Positions 53,401 to 63,118 of a stretch of 64,000 nucleotides of DNA are shown one piece after another; position 1 is the first letter of the stretch, and each line of letters starts with the position of its first letter. The notes below the pieces were generated by a model, which worked only from the letters and a program-made list of their open reading frames with translations, was not told the origin of the DNA and did not search any database. The DNA is taken from positions 372,001 to 436,000 of the forward strand of contig JAJDDC010000070.1 in NCBI GenBank assembly GCA_029260515.1, in the 5' to 3' direction. A program made the position numbers and the translations under genes. The stretch comes from Phycisphaerales bacterium. Its GTDB lineage: Bacteria > Planctomycetota > Phycisphaerae > Phycisphaerales > UBA1924.

Positions 53401-54504
53401 GCGGGCGCACAGGTCTTTGAACCACGCCGTCAGGTCGCCCGCGTACACCTCGTCGTCGTGCCCCGGCAGCTCGTCGGCGCCCGGCGCTTCGACGATGACG
53501 ACCGGCGCGTGGCTCGCGCCGACGGGCAGCTCGACGTTGCACCGCTCCGCGATCGCTGCGGTGTTGCGCAGCGCCTCCCTGCCCGCGTCGCCGTACGACT
53601 CGTTGTTGTACGCCTCGCCACCGAAGACATCCCACATCTCCCCCGGGCCCTTGACGTACAGCGCCTCTGGGTAGCGCATCCGCGCCGGATCGCTCTTGAC
53701 CTTGCCCGTCGAGATGCAGATCAGCGTGTCGTGCGCGTCGTGGTCGTCCTCCATCAGGAAGTGGCTGTCGTTGTCGCAGACCAGCGGCAGGCCAAGCTCG
53801 CGCGACAGGCGGATCAGGTGCGGGTTTATCGAGTTCTGCAGCCCGATGTGGTGCTGGAGCTCGACATAAAAACCGGCGCCGGCGTCGGTCCCCCGGAACG
53901 TCGCCGCGTGCCACCCCGCGGCGTCAACCGCCCGGTCCCACGCGGCCTTGTCCTTCTGCTGCTCGTACTCGACCAGGTGGTGGGCCAGCTCCGAGCCCAG
54001 GTGCCCCGAGATCGCGACCAGGCCCTCGGAGTGCTTCTCGAGGATCTCCCGGTCCATCCGCGGCTTGAAGTAAAAACCAGTGAGGTACGCCTCGGAGCAC
54101 AGGTAGAGCAGGTTTGACCACCCCGCCTCGTTCTCGGCCAGCAGCACCAGGTGGTGCCCGCCGTCGTGCACGCCCGTAAACGTCCGGTCCCGCCGATCGC
54201 CCGAGGCGACGTAGGCCTCGACGCCCAGGATCGGCTTGATCCCCGCGGCCCGGGCCTTCTCGTAGAAGGCGACCGCCGCGTGGATGTTGCCGTGGTCGGT
54301 CACCGCGACCGCCGGCATGCCCAGCTCCTTCACCCGGCGTACGAGCTTGTCGAGGCGGTTGCCCCCGTCGAGCAGCGAGTACTCCGAGTGCAGGTGCAGG
54401 TGGACGAACGGCCTGTCCGTCTCGGCGCCCGGCAGATTGTCTGGCGCGTTCTCGGTCGGCGTGACCACCGGCGCCGAAGCCGTCTCCGCGGCACTCTTCC
54501 CCAT
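50458..54504 (-). CDS. dnaE: DNA polymerase III alpha subunit
   Basis: Replicative polymerase, 1348 residues from the ATG at 54504. N-terminal PHP domain (FVHLHLHSEYSLLDGG, AVAVTDHGNIHAAV) with metal-binding His kept. Polymerase core with GSGVGTMVGYVLGLSNACP (palm) and the catalytic acidic motif YPDIDIDLCQDGR. MDFLGLRTLSVIERC and YQEQVMQIVHELGGIPL-type fingers blocks follow (minus strand, 52500-52020). The C-terminal OB domain is around AGQKMAILTLEDMTGASEAVMFSD (50960-50890). Length is somewhat above E. coli DnaE (1160) because of inserts, for example one near residues 440-460. A longer reading to 54966 is not supported. Lies 82 bp before fic on the same strand. Confidence 0.95.
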   Translation of the reverse strand: MGKSAAETASAPVVTPTENAPDNLPGAETDRPFVHLHLHSEYSLLDGGNRLDKLVRRVKELGMPAVAVTDHGNIHAAVAFYEKARAAGIKPILGVEAYVASGDRRDRTFTGVHDGGHHLVLLAENEAGWSNLLYLCSEAYLTGFYFKPRMDREILEKHSEGLVAISGHLGSELAHHLVEYEQQKDKAAWDRAVDAAGWHAATFRGTDAGAGFYVELQHHIGLQNSINPHLIRLSRELGLPLVCDNDSHFLMEDDHDAHDTLICISTGKVKSDPARMRYPEALYVKGPGEMWDVFGGEAYNNESYGDAGREALRNTAAIAERCNVELPVGASHAPVVIVEAPGADELPGHDDEVYAGDLTAWFKDLCARIELKPATDPALKQEELTRDCDRALRLLCEAGMVWRYGPGILASRHEVVEGEETGGDGEDGRDAHPTEMTEDWKKWARLNRELKILGDKSISAYFLIVWDFVSWGRARGIPALARGSGVGTMVGYVLGLSNACPVHYGLLFERFTDPDRSEYPDIDIDLCQDGRGDVINYVREKYGHVAQIITFGTLKARAAIRDVARVLEMPLGEADKLAKLVPEQLGITLDAALEQEPEFKKLYETDELARRVVDTGRVIEGQARHASVHAAGVIVATRPLHEVVPLYKQTGAGETEVVTQWDGPTCEKMGLLKMDFLGLRTLSVIERCKQIIAQTLPADEVWRAVGRAKSGGGPHPMDLDRLGYDDQRVFEMFRRGDTTGVFQFESGGMRRLLVEMKPDRLEDLIAANALFRPGPMDLIPDYNRRKHGQDVVPEVHEIVDRFTAETYGVMVYQEQVMQIVHELGGIPLRSAYTLIKAISKKKAKVINANRPRFVEGAGAKGLAKKDAEALFELILKFAGYGFNKSHSTGYAIVAYQTAYLKTYFPAHYMAAFLSFESQAQKIADWIPYLEDCRRTRVIDPKTGEVVRVGIEVKPPDVNLSASDFTVVYEDGEAARADGGHIRFGLKAIKGAGAKAIEAIIGERDQGPATGDQGKRKAYTSLFDFCERVPPGTVNKATIEALVRSGAFDAVHSRDERASMAATIDQAVAAGQKIAQDKAAGQNQLFGFGGGDAEEAAPAEQSATPLAKVDPWSESETLRQEKETLGFYVSSHPLQQWAAWTGAFPVTPLAQMGAMPQDKRVIVAALVQSCRQIVVRNGRSAGQKMAILTLEDMTGASEAVMFSDCFLKFGHLLEDDAPKFVLGRVDHARGEGQLVVDRMVPVEGMPLEKGRLRLVLRDQRLNGSGRRAVERIAELVEAQTPEGTERAPLDVVIETGEAWVAVETPLERRVGMTPAAIGALVEALGPGSVQFTGGVSVELNKRDDRRRRA

Positions 54505-54730
54505 GGCGACATCCTGTCTCAAAGACCGTGACGCAGTGTACCGCCCGCACACGCCCGGGCACGCCCGCAGACACGTTCCCCACACCCACTCCCGGCGCCG
54601 AGAACGCCCGTGCCCCCTCCCCGCGCACCCGGCGCCACCCGCGCCGGCCGCGCAACCCCCGTCACGACCCGCGCCACCCCGCCGGCGCCCGCGGTTCCCC
54701 GCCCCACGCGCGTTGCCGCAACGCCGTCCT

Positions 54731-54743
54731 GTGGCACATTCGC
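54731..54743 (+). promoter_or_regulatory. Shared upstream box, copy 2 (GTGGCACATTCGC)
   Basis: Second match to GTGGCAYRTTYGC (first at 11537-11549). It ends 52 nt before the ATG at 54796. AAGAGAGA follows at 54773-54780, 16 nt before the start, as in the other gene. The 291-bp stretch between dnaE and this gene (54505-54795) otherwise shows only GC-rich sequence and the divergent dnaE promoter region. Confidence 0.45.
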
Positions 54744-54795
54744 TCCGACGCCCGCCGGGCCGCCGCCAATCGAAGAGAGAGATCAGGAGAGAACC

Positions 54796-55506
54796 ATGAG
54801 ACCCGTCTTCCGCGCCGCGCCCGCCGCCGCCGTCGCCCTCGCCGCGTCCGCGGCCTGCGCGGACGTCGTGGATATGCGCTTCACCGGGACAGGCGCCGGA
54901 CGCGCCGTCAGCATCCGCAGCTCCGGGATCGACGGCCACGTCTTCGCGGGCCAGCTCATGCACCACATCGACGCCTCAGATCCGCACGCCGCCCTCGACG
55001 GTGACTGGCTCACCTACTGCACGGACTACTACGAGTACGTCTCGAGCAGCACCAGAGAGTTCAAGGTCTCCAACCTCGCAGACGCCCCCGACAACGCCCC
55101 CATGGGCGACCTCAAGGCCCAGGCGATCGTGGACATCTACGCCTACGCCGACGGCGCCCAGCTCGACCCCAACGCCGACAACGACTTCGCCGCCGCCTTC
55201 CAGATCGCGATCTGGGAGATCATCGACGACTACAACGGCTCGTCCTCGAGCCTCGACGTCGCCTCGGGCGACTTCAAGGCCTGGACTTCCAGCTCCCGGC
55301 GCGGCGGCTCCAGCCTCGACGACGACATCCAGGATTACCTCGACGACCTGTTCGATGCCGTCGGCTCCGGCGCACGCGTCCCGGGCCTCTACGCGCTGAT
55401 CAACCACCGCAAACAGGACCAGATCGTGCTCGTGCCCGCCCCGCCCGCGTTCGCGGGCCTCGGCGCCGCGGGCCTGCTCGCCGCCCGTCGCCGCCGACGG
55501 CTCTAG
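54796..55506 (+). CDS. Exported protein with PEP-CTERM-like sorting signal
   Basis: 236 residues. Signal peptide MRPVFRAAPAAAVALAASAACA, an internal domain of about 180 residues with WLTYCTDYYEYV and AAAFQIAIWEIIDDYNG (as in secreted proteins with a 'thioester-like' or Cys-Thr-Asp motif), and a C-terminal LVPAPPAFAGLGAAGLLAARRRRR (longer run at 55430-55502). The WxTYCTD/FQxAIWEI pair resembles domains found in PEP-CTERM proteins of other bacteria. The ATG at 54796 has CAGGAG upstream in a purine-rich leader. Ends at a hairpin terminator. Confidence 0.8.
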   Translation: MRPVFRAAPAAAVALAASAACADVVDMRFTGTGAGRAVSIRSSGIDGHVFAGQLMHHIDASDPHAALDGDWLTYCTDYYEYVSSSTREFKVSNLADAPDNAPMGDLKAQAIVDIYAYADGAQLDPNADNDFAAAFQIAIWEIIDDYNGSSSSLDVASGDFKAWTSSSRRGGSSLDDDIQDYLDDLFDAVGSGARVPGLYALINHRKQDQIVLVPAPPAFAGLGAAGLLAARRRRRL

Positions 55507-55543
55507 CGAACCCCCGCCCCGCCACCCCGGTCACATCTCAGCG

Positions 55544-55570
55544 ACACCCCGCCCCGCGCGGGGTGTTTCT
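55544..55570 (+). terminator. Hairpin terminator after the third PEP-CTERM-like gene
   Basis: A 9-bp perfect stem (ACACCCCGC, 55544-55552, with 55558-55566, loop CCCGC) is followed by TTCTCG. Located 38 bp after the stop codon. Confidence 0.6.
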
Positions 55571-55623
55571 CGTGCGCCGGGCGCCCACAAACGCCGGGCG
55601 GTTTCTCCCAACTAGGATCACGC

Positions 55624-55917
55624 GTGCCCATCCGCACCATCCAGATCTCAACCACGACACGCGACGGCAAGACCCGCGTCGAAACCAGCCGCCAGACCCG
55701 CCGGCCCGGCTGGCTCGGACGCATCGTGCTCGCGCTGCTCGCGTTCGGGCTGCTGGCGGTATCGCTGCTGATCGCTATCCCGCTGCTGATCGTCGTCGTT
55801 GTGGTCGTGGCGGGTTTGCTCGCGTACTGGCGACTCCGCCTCGCGCTGGCGCGCCGGCGCGAGGCCGGATCGGGACGGCGCAATGTCCGCGTCGTCCGAC
55901 GCGCGGGCCGCCCCTAG
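55624..55917 (+). CDS. Small membrane protein of unknown function
   Basis: 97 residues, GTG start at 55624, no strong ribosome-binding site. A basic N-terminus of about 28 residues (IQISTTTRDGKTRVETSRQTRR) is followed by one long hydrophobic stretch at about 30-68 that could be one or two membrane helices (IVLALLAFGLLAVSLLIAI, PLLIVVVVVVAGLLAYWRL), then a short basic tail. No family recognised. The basic ends and the hydrophobic core are consistent with a real membrane protein rather than chance. Confidence 0.6.
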   Translation: MPIRTIQISTTTRDGKTRVETSRQTRRPGWLGRIVLALLAFGLLAVSLLIAIPLLIVVVVVVAGLLAYWRLRLALARRREAGSGRRNVRVVRRAGRP

Positions 55918-56108
55918 CCCGCGAGGACCCGCGGCTCGCTCTCGACCGAACCCATGCTTCTCGGACCGCGTCCTGAGGATCCGTCCTGCCTGCGCCGTCT
56001 GGGCGCCGGCGCGATGCGGGCGCGTCTGTGAGCCCGTTCGATCGCGGCCCCGTGGTTTTCGACCTTACACGGACGGATCCAGGGCCCCACCGCCCGGAAG
56101 GAGTCCCC

Positions 56109-58466
<2,358 letters not shown>

Positions 58467-58469
58467 CGC

Positions 58470-59390
58470 TCACGCCGACCCCCCGGCGCCGACATCCCAA
58501 CGCGACCTCAACAACCGGGCGACCTCGCCCGGTTTTTCTTCGCCGATCCCCTCCCGCTCCACACCCACCACCGACAACACGCCCCAGCTCGAGTTGGTCA
58601 GGATCACCTCGTCGGCGCCCAGCACGTCGTCGATCGTCACCATCCGCCGCTCCACCGCCAGCCCGGCCCGCTCGCACGCGCCGAGCATCTCCGCCCGTGT
58701 CACCCCGGGCAGCACCGGGCTGGGCATCGCGCCCCCGCCCCCGACGCCCGCCTCCTCCCCCCGCGCGATCGGCGTGAGCACCCGCCCGCCCGTGACCACA
58801 AGCGCGTTGCTCACGCACCCGCCGCACAGGTGGTTGGTGACCTGGAAGACCAGCGCCTCGCCCGCGCCCTTGGCCGCCGCGTTCTGCAGCTCGCGCAGGC
58901 GCCACCAGTAGTTGAGCGTCTTGTGCCCCGCGGTCGGGTCCAGCGGGTTGGCCCGCGCGTCGGCCAGCGTCACACGCACGCCCTTGTCGAACATCTCCGC
59001 CGGGTACGCCGTCACCGGCTGGGCCGCGACCATGACCGTCGGCGTGTGCTGGCTCCGCCCCGCGACCTCGAGCATGCTCAGGTCGCCCCCCGTCAGCGTC
59101 ACGCGGACCCGTGCCCGCGTCAGCCCGCTCGCCGCCACTGTCCGCCGGACCGCCTCCGCCAGCGCCGCGGGCCGCACGCTCTCGCTCAGCCCCAGCTCGA
59201 GTGCCGACCCAGCCAGACGCGCGAGGTGCTCGTCGAGCCCCCGGGCCTCGACGTCCTCGGGTTCGCCCCCCCCGCCGGTCGCCAGGAACGTCTCGAACAG
59301 CCCGACCCCGTGCTGGAGCCCCGCGTCGAAGGCCGAAACCCGCGCCGCGTCCCGCTCGACCAGCCCGCCGTTGAGAAACACGCTCGCCAT
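58470..59390 (-). CDS. Class IV PLP aminotransferase (branched-chain aminotransferase or aminodeoxychorismate lyase-like)
   Basis: 306 residues. Fold-type IV features: the opening FLNGGLVERDAARVSAFDAGLQHGVGLFETF, the PLP-binding Lys157 in TAGHKTLNYWWRL, ALVFQVTNHLCGGCVSNALVV (E-x-N loop partly changed), and LPGVTRAEML. Residues after GVTR match the phosphate-binding region (opening run at 59376-59285). Both BCAT (IlvE) and ADC lyase (PabC) share these; the sequence does not decide between them or a D-amino-acid aminotransferase. Convergent with the large secreted-protein gene, only 3 bp apart, and its 3' end contains that gene's terminator hairpin. Confidence 0.82.
   Translation of the reverse strand: MASVFLNGGLVERDAARVSAFDAGLQHGVGLFETFLATGGGGEPEDVEARGLDEHLARLAGSALELGLSESVRPAALAEAVRRTVAASGLTRARVRVTLTGGDLSMLEVAGRSQHTPTVMVAAQPVTAYPAEMFDKGVRVTLADARANPLDPTAGHKTLNYWWRLRELQNAAAKGAGEALVFQVTNHLCGGCVSNALVVTGGRVLTPIARGEEAGVGGGGAMPSPVLPGVTRAEMLGACERAGLAVERRMVTIDDVLGADEVILTNSSWGVLSVVGVEREGIGEEKPGEVARLLRSRWDVGAGGSA
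58515..58540 (+). terminator. Intrinsic terminator inside the convergent aminotransferase gene
   Basis: A 7-bp perfect stem (CCGGGCG, 58515-58521, with 58526-58532, loop ACCT) is followed directly by TTTTTCTT. It lies 49 bp after the stop of the plus-strand gene and within the last 25 codons of the minus-strand aminotransferase. Confidence 0.75.
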
Positions 59391-59546
59391 GCCCGGAGCC
59401 TACGCCCGGGCCTGCCCTTTCCTGGGGCCACTCCATATCGCACAAATCTTTCCAGACATGTGAGAGAAATGTTCCAGATACGCAGAGCCCATGTGGGATG
59501 GGGCGCCCCGGAGGGGCCCCGAATCACACCTCGAACGGAGCACGCC

Positions 59547-61136
59547 ATGAACTCTCACACCGCCAGAATCACGACCAAGACAACCACCCTCGCCCTCCTC
59601 GCCGGCGCCGCCCTCGCGGCCGCGGCCCCCACCGCCGCCCAGGCCCAGCCCTACGAGCGGGCCATCGGCGATCCGGAAGAGCAACGGTCCGACTGGGTCA
59701 TCTCCGTCGCCGGCGCCGCCGGGTCCGACGGCTCGGCCCACGCCGGCACCACCCGCGACAACGCGGGCATCGACATGTACATCGCCCGCCTCACCGCCCC
59801 GGGCGCCACCCTCTGGGACACACGCATCGGCACGCCCAACTCCACCGACACCGCCAACCGCATCGAACACTCACTGACCCCCGACGACGGCTACCTCGTC
59901 GCGGGCGAGAGCGATGTGTTCGTTGTCCCCGGCATCGTCCCCTTCGGCATCTCCCTCACCCGCCTCGACGTTAACGGGACCATGCTCTGGTCCCGACTCT
60001 TCCAGGGCACGCCCTTCGCCGGCGGCAGCTTCGGCGCCACGGGGCTCGAGGTCTACGACGCCGGGCGCTCGCTCGTGTGCGGGCGACTGCAACTCCAGCA
60101 GTTCGCCGACCAGGGCGCGGTCGTCCACAACGTGGACGGCGCCGGCAACCTGATCTGGGGCAAGTACTACGCCGACTTCCTCGTCGGCCAGCCCAGCTTC
60201 AACTCCTTCCACGACGTCCACGTCGTCACCGACTCCGACGGCACGCGGTCCATCATCGCCGTCGGCTACACCGCCCCCGCCTCGTGGGCCTCCCGCGACA
60301 CGCTCGTCGTCAAGCTCGACATGACCGGTGCCGTCATCTGGGCCAACACCTACGGCCCCGACAACCACTCCGACGTCGCCATGGGCCTCGAGCCCGCGGC
60401 CAACGGCGACCTGCTCGTCACCGGCTACACCAAAGAAGCCGGCGAGGGTGGCGGGACCTACATCATGCGCCTCGACCCCAACGGCCTCCTCCTCTGGTGG
60501 AAGGACTACCGCTTCATCGACCCCTCCGGCTCCATCCGCGAGGAGCCCAACGGCGACATCGTCGTCGCCGGCACCGCCAACGACTTCAACACCGGCGTCC
60601 AGGACGTCGCGCTCATGCAGACCGACCCGCTCGGCAACATCAACTGGGTCCGCGCCTACGGCGGCCAGGGCGCCGAATACGGCGAGGCCGTCGACCTGTC
60701 CCCCGAAGGCTACGTCCTCACCGCCTGGACCAACTCCTTCTTCTTCGGCTCCTTCGATCTCTACGCCCTGGCCGCCGACCCCGCGGGGCTGACCGGATGC
60801 CAGCGGGACTGGGACGTCGTCGTCACCCCGCGCCAGCACCCGGTCGCCGGGCACTTCTTCCTGGGCTACGACATCCCCGACCAGATCACCCCGCCCTTCG
60901 AGCAGGACTTCCCGCACTTCCCCAACCAGCCCGTCTGCGACCCCGACCCCTGCCCGCCGTGCTCGGCCGCCTGGGCCGCCCCCTTCAACGTCAGCGACTT
61001 CTCTGACATCATCGCCTTCCTCACCGCCTACTCCGTCTGCGATCCCTGCGTCGCCCAGCTCGCCCCGCCCTTCAACACCTGCGACTTCTCCGACGTCGTC
61101 GCCTTCCTCACCGACTTCGGCGCCCCCTGCCCCTGA
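59547..61136 (+). CDS. Secreted delta-60-like repeat protein with Cys-rich GC-type dockerin (1 of 3)
   Basis: 529 residues from the ATG at 59547 (GGAG upstream). Signal peptide ending AAPTAAQAQ (about 35 residues). The body has repeated units like GxDxYIARLTAPGATLWDTRIG, LVVKLDMTGAVIWANTYG, YIMRLDPNGLLLWWKDY and VALMQTDPLGNINWVRAYGG, each about 50 residues, which would form a beta propeller of the delta-60/PQQ-like kind (first run at 59782-59832). The C-terminal dockerin is Cys-rich: CPPCSAAWAAPFNVSDFSD, CDPCVAQLAPPFNTCDFSD and the end FGAPCP. It is a different dockerin subtype from those of the FG-GAP proteins. Followed by a strong terminator. Confidence 0.83.
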   Translation: MNSHTARITTKTTTLALLAGAALAAAAPTAAQAQPYERAIGDPEEQRSDWVISVAGAAGSDGSAHAGTTRDNAGIDMYIARLTAPGATLWDTRIGTPNSTDTANRIEHSLTPDDGYLVAGESDVFVVPGIVPFGISLTRLDVNGTMLWSRLFQGTPFAGGSFGATGLEVYDAGRSLVCGRLQLQQFADQGAVVHNVDGAGNLIWGKYYADFLVGQPSFNSFHDVHVVTDSDGTRSIIAVGYTAPASWASRDTLVVKLDMTGAVIWANTYGPDNHSDVAMGLEPAANGDLLVTGYTKEAGEGGGTYIMRLDPNGLLLWWKDYRFIDPSGSIREEPNGDIVVAGTANDFNTGVQDVALMQTDPLGNINWVRAYGGQGAEYGEAVDLSPEGYVLTAWTNSFFFGSFDLYALAADPAGLTGCQRDWDVVVTPRQHPVAGHFFLGYDIPDQITPPFEQDFPHFPNQPVCDPDPCPPCSAAWAAPFNVSDFSDIIAFLTAYSVCDPCVAQLAPPFNTCDFSDVVAFLTDFGAPCP

Positions 61137-61182
61137 CCCCCAAGCCCCCCATGACCTGACCCCCGCGTGCGGGGCAGGCATC

Positions 61183-61226
61183 GCGCCCGGGCGGGAGCCG
61201 CAACCCGCCCGGGCGCCCTCTTTTTT
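61183..61226 (+). terminator. Strong intrinsic terminator (recurrent form, copy 1)
   Basis: A 13-bp perfect stem (61183-61195 with 61204-61216, GCGCCCGGGCGGG) with loop AGCCGCAA is followed by CCTCTTTTTT. A weaker hairpin with TTTTTT follows at about 61227-61246. The same stem core and loop recur at 62986-63021. Confidence 0.9.
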
Positions 61227-61332
61227 GCCCACCCGCGGGCTTTTTTCCCCCGTGGTGGGAGATCCCGGCGCGGCGCGCAGAACCAGTTGAACCCGATCCA
61301 CTTGCGGCACCCAAACCGGAGGCAATACCGCC

Positions 61333-62907
61333 ATGACAACCACCTTCAACGCATCCAGAAACATCGTGCTGAGCACCCTCGCCGGCGCCGCCATCGCCGC
61401 CCCGGCCCTCGCCCAACCCTTCGAGACCGCTATCGGGACCGAAGGCGTCGACGTCCTCGACGACACCGTCTGGGTCCAGCAGCACCCCGCCGGCCTCGCC
61501 CCCGGCCCCGTCTCCACAGGCTGGACCGGGACCAGCGACGGCATCTTCGCCGACGACATCTACGTCGTGCAGCAGGACGGCGCCGGCGCCTACGTCTGGG
61601 ACACCATCCTCCGCACACCCGGGCGCGAGCAGGGCAACGAGATCGTCATCAGCCCCGACGGATACACCGTCGTCGCCGAGGCCGACTCGCCCCCCGGCTT
61701 CCCCCCGGGCCTCGAGATCGTCCTCACGCGGCTCGATTTCTTCGGTGTCCCCACCTGGTCACGCCGCTACACCGGCTCGGCCTTCATCGGCGACACCCAG
61801 GGCGGCGCCGACCTCATCCAGGTCACCGACGGCTCGCTCGCCGCCTCAGGACGCGCCGCGGCGCCGGCCGTCCCCGTCTTCCAGGCGCCCATCGCCTTCC
61901 GCACCGGTCCCTTCGGCGCACCCCTCTGGGCCAACTACTACTTCGACCCGGCTATCGGGACCGAGTCCTTCGGCTCGTTCGCCGACATCCAGGAGTACCG
62001 CACCGCCACCGGCGAGATCCACTTCATCTGCACCGGCTACCTCGCCGACTTCGACGGCGACCCCTCCACACGCGACACGCTCGTCGTCCGCCTCGACGGC
62101 GCCGGCTTCGTCGTCTGGTCCAACCTCTACCGCTTCCCCTACGGCGAGGAAGGCCTGGGCGTCGAGATCGCCGGCAACGGCGAGATCATCGTCACCGGTC
62201 TCGAGCACTCCGACGAGTACACCTCGTTCATGATGCGCCTCGACCCCGCCGGCGGGCTCATCTGGTACAACCGCTACTTCGGATTCGACGCCGTGGACGG
62301 CTCCGTCCGCGAGGTCGGCGGCTCGCGCATCGCGACCGTCGGCGTCGGGCCCACCCCCATCGCGGGCGACTCCGAGGCGCTGCTCATGCAGACCACCGCC
62401 ACCGGCGCCCCCTTCTCCACCCTCGCCTACGGCGGCGACCGCCGCGAAGCGGGCGACGCCCTCGACATCTCCGAGGACGGCTTCGTCATCGGCGCGCACA
62501 CCGAGTCCTTCGCCTTCGGCGCCGAGGACTTCTACGTCCTCCGCACCGACGCCGGCGGCAAGACCGGGTGCGAGCAGGAACGCCAGGTCGACTTCCAGCC
62601 CGTCCAGCCCGAGCTCGTCCAGCTCCAGCTCCGAGGCCTCGAGGCCCCGCAGAACATCACCTGGCAGTGGGAGTACGAGCAGCCCATGTTCCCCATCGAG
62701 CAGGTCTGCGACACCGGCGGCTGCCCCACCTGCGCCGCCGAGTGGGCGCCCCCCTTCGCGGTCAGCGATTTCTCCGACATCATCGCCTTCCTCGGCGCCT
62801 TCGGGGCCTGCGACCCGTGTGCGGCCGCCCTCGCCCCGCCCGTCGCCTCGTGCGACTTCTCCGACGTCATCGCCTTCCTCGCCACCTTCGGCGCCCCCTG
62901 CCCGTGA
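61333..62907 (+). CDS. Secreted delta-60-like repeat protein with Cys-rich GC-type dockerin (2 of 3)
   Basis: 524 residues from the ATG at 61333 (CGGAGG upstream). Signal peptide ending APALAQ near residue 28. Repeated propeller units as in its neighbours (YVVQQDGAGAYVWDTILRTP, IVLTRLDFFGVPTWSRRYTG, LVVRLDGAGFVVWSNLYRF, FMMRLDPAGGLIWYNRYFG). A short Cys-linked region precedes the Cys-rich dockerin (CPTCAAEWAPPFAVSDFSD, CDPCAAALAPPVASCDFSD, end FGAPCP). Clear paralogue of the genes at 59547 and 63119. Followed by a terminator of the same type as that after gene 1. Confidence 0.83.
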   Translation: MTTTFNASRNIVLSTLAGAAIAAPALAQPFETAIGTEGVDVLDDTVWVQQHPAGLAPGPVSTGWTGTSDGIFADDIYVVQQDGAGAYVWDTILRTPGREQGNEIVISPDGYTVVAEADSPPGFPPGLEIVLTRLDFFGVPTWSRRYTGSAFIGDTQGGADLIQVTDGSLAASGRAAAPAVPVFQAPIAFRTGPFGAPLWANYYFDPAIGTESFGSFADIQEYRTATGEIHFICTGYLADFDGDPSTRDTLVVRLDGAGFVVWSNLYRFPYGEEGLGVEIAGNGEIIVTGLEHSDEYTSFMMRLDPAGGLIWYNRYFGFDAVDGSVREVGGSRIATVGVGPTPIAGDSEALLMQTTATGAPFSTLAYGGDRREAGDALDISEDGFVIGAHTESFAFGAEDFYVLRTDAGGKTGCEQERQVDFQPVQPELVQLQLRGLEAPQNITWQWEYEQPMFPIEQVCDTGGCPTCAAEWAPPFAVSDFSDIIAFLGAFGACDPCAAALAPPVASCDFSDVIAFLATFGAPCP

Positions 62908-62985
62908 GCCCTGCCCGAAGACCAATGACGCCGAGTCATCACACCATCCCGAGCCTGATCCCGGAGTGAGAGCCGGACAGGCGCC

Positions 62986-63030
62986 GACGCCCGGGCGGGA
63001 GCCGCAACCCGCCCGGGTGTCTTTGTTTGC
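62986..63030 (+). terminator. Strong intrinsic terminator (recurrent form, copy 2)
   Basis: A 14-bp stem with one G-T pair (62986-62999 with 63008-63021, containing CCCGGGCGGG) and the same AGCCGCAA loop as the terminator at 61183 is followed by TTTGTTTG. Located 79 bp after the stop of paralogue 2. Confidence 0.85.
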
Positions 63031-63118
63031 AGATTTTGATAGGGGATCGGGCGCCCGATTCCGCTTCAACAGATGACCGAGTAGAGGTAGTGTGGGTCCA
63101 CCACAGGAGGGGACAGTC

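Noticed and set aside
50047..54117. A 1356-codon plus-strand open reading frame across dnaE
   Set aside because: Antisense shadow of dnaE; composition is Arg/Leu/Asp/His-rich and featureless, while the minus strand encodes a complete polymerase with PHP and catalytic motifs.
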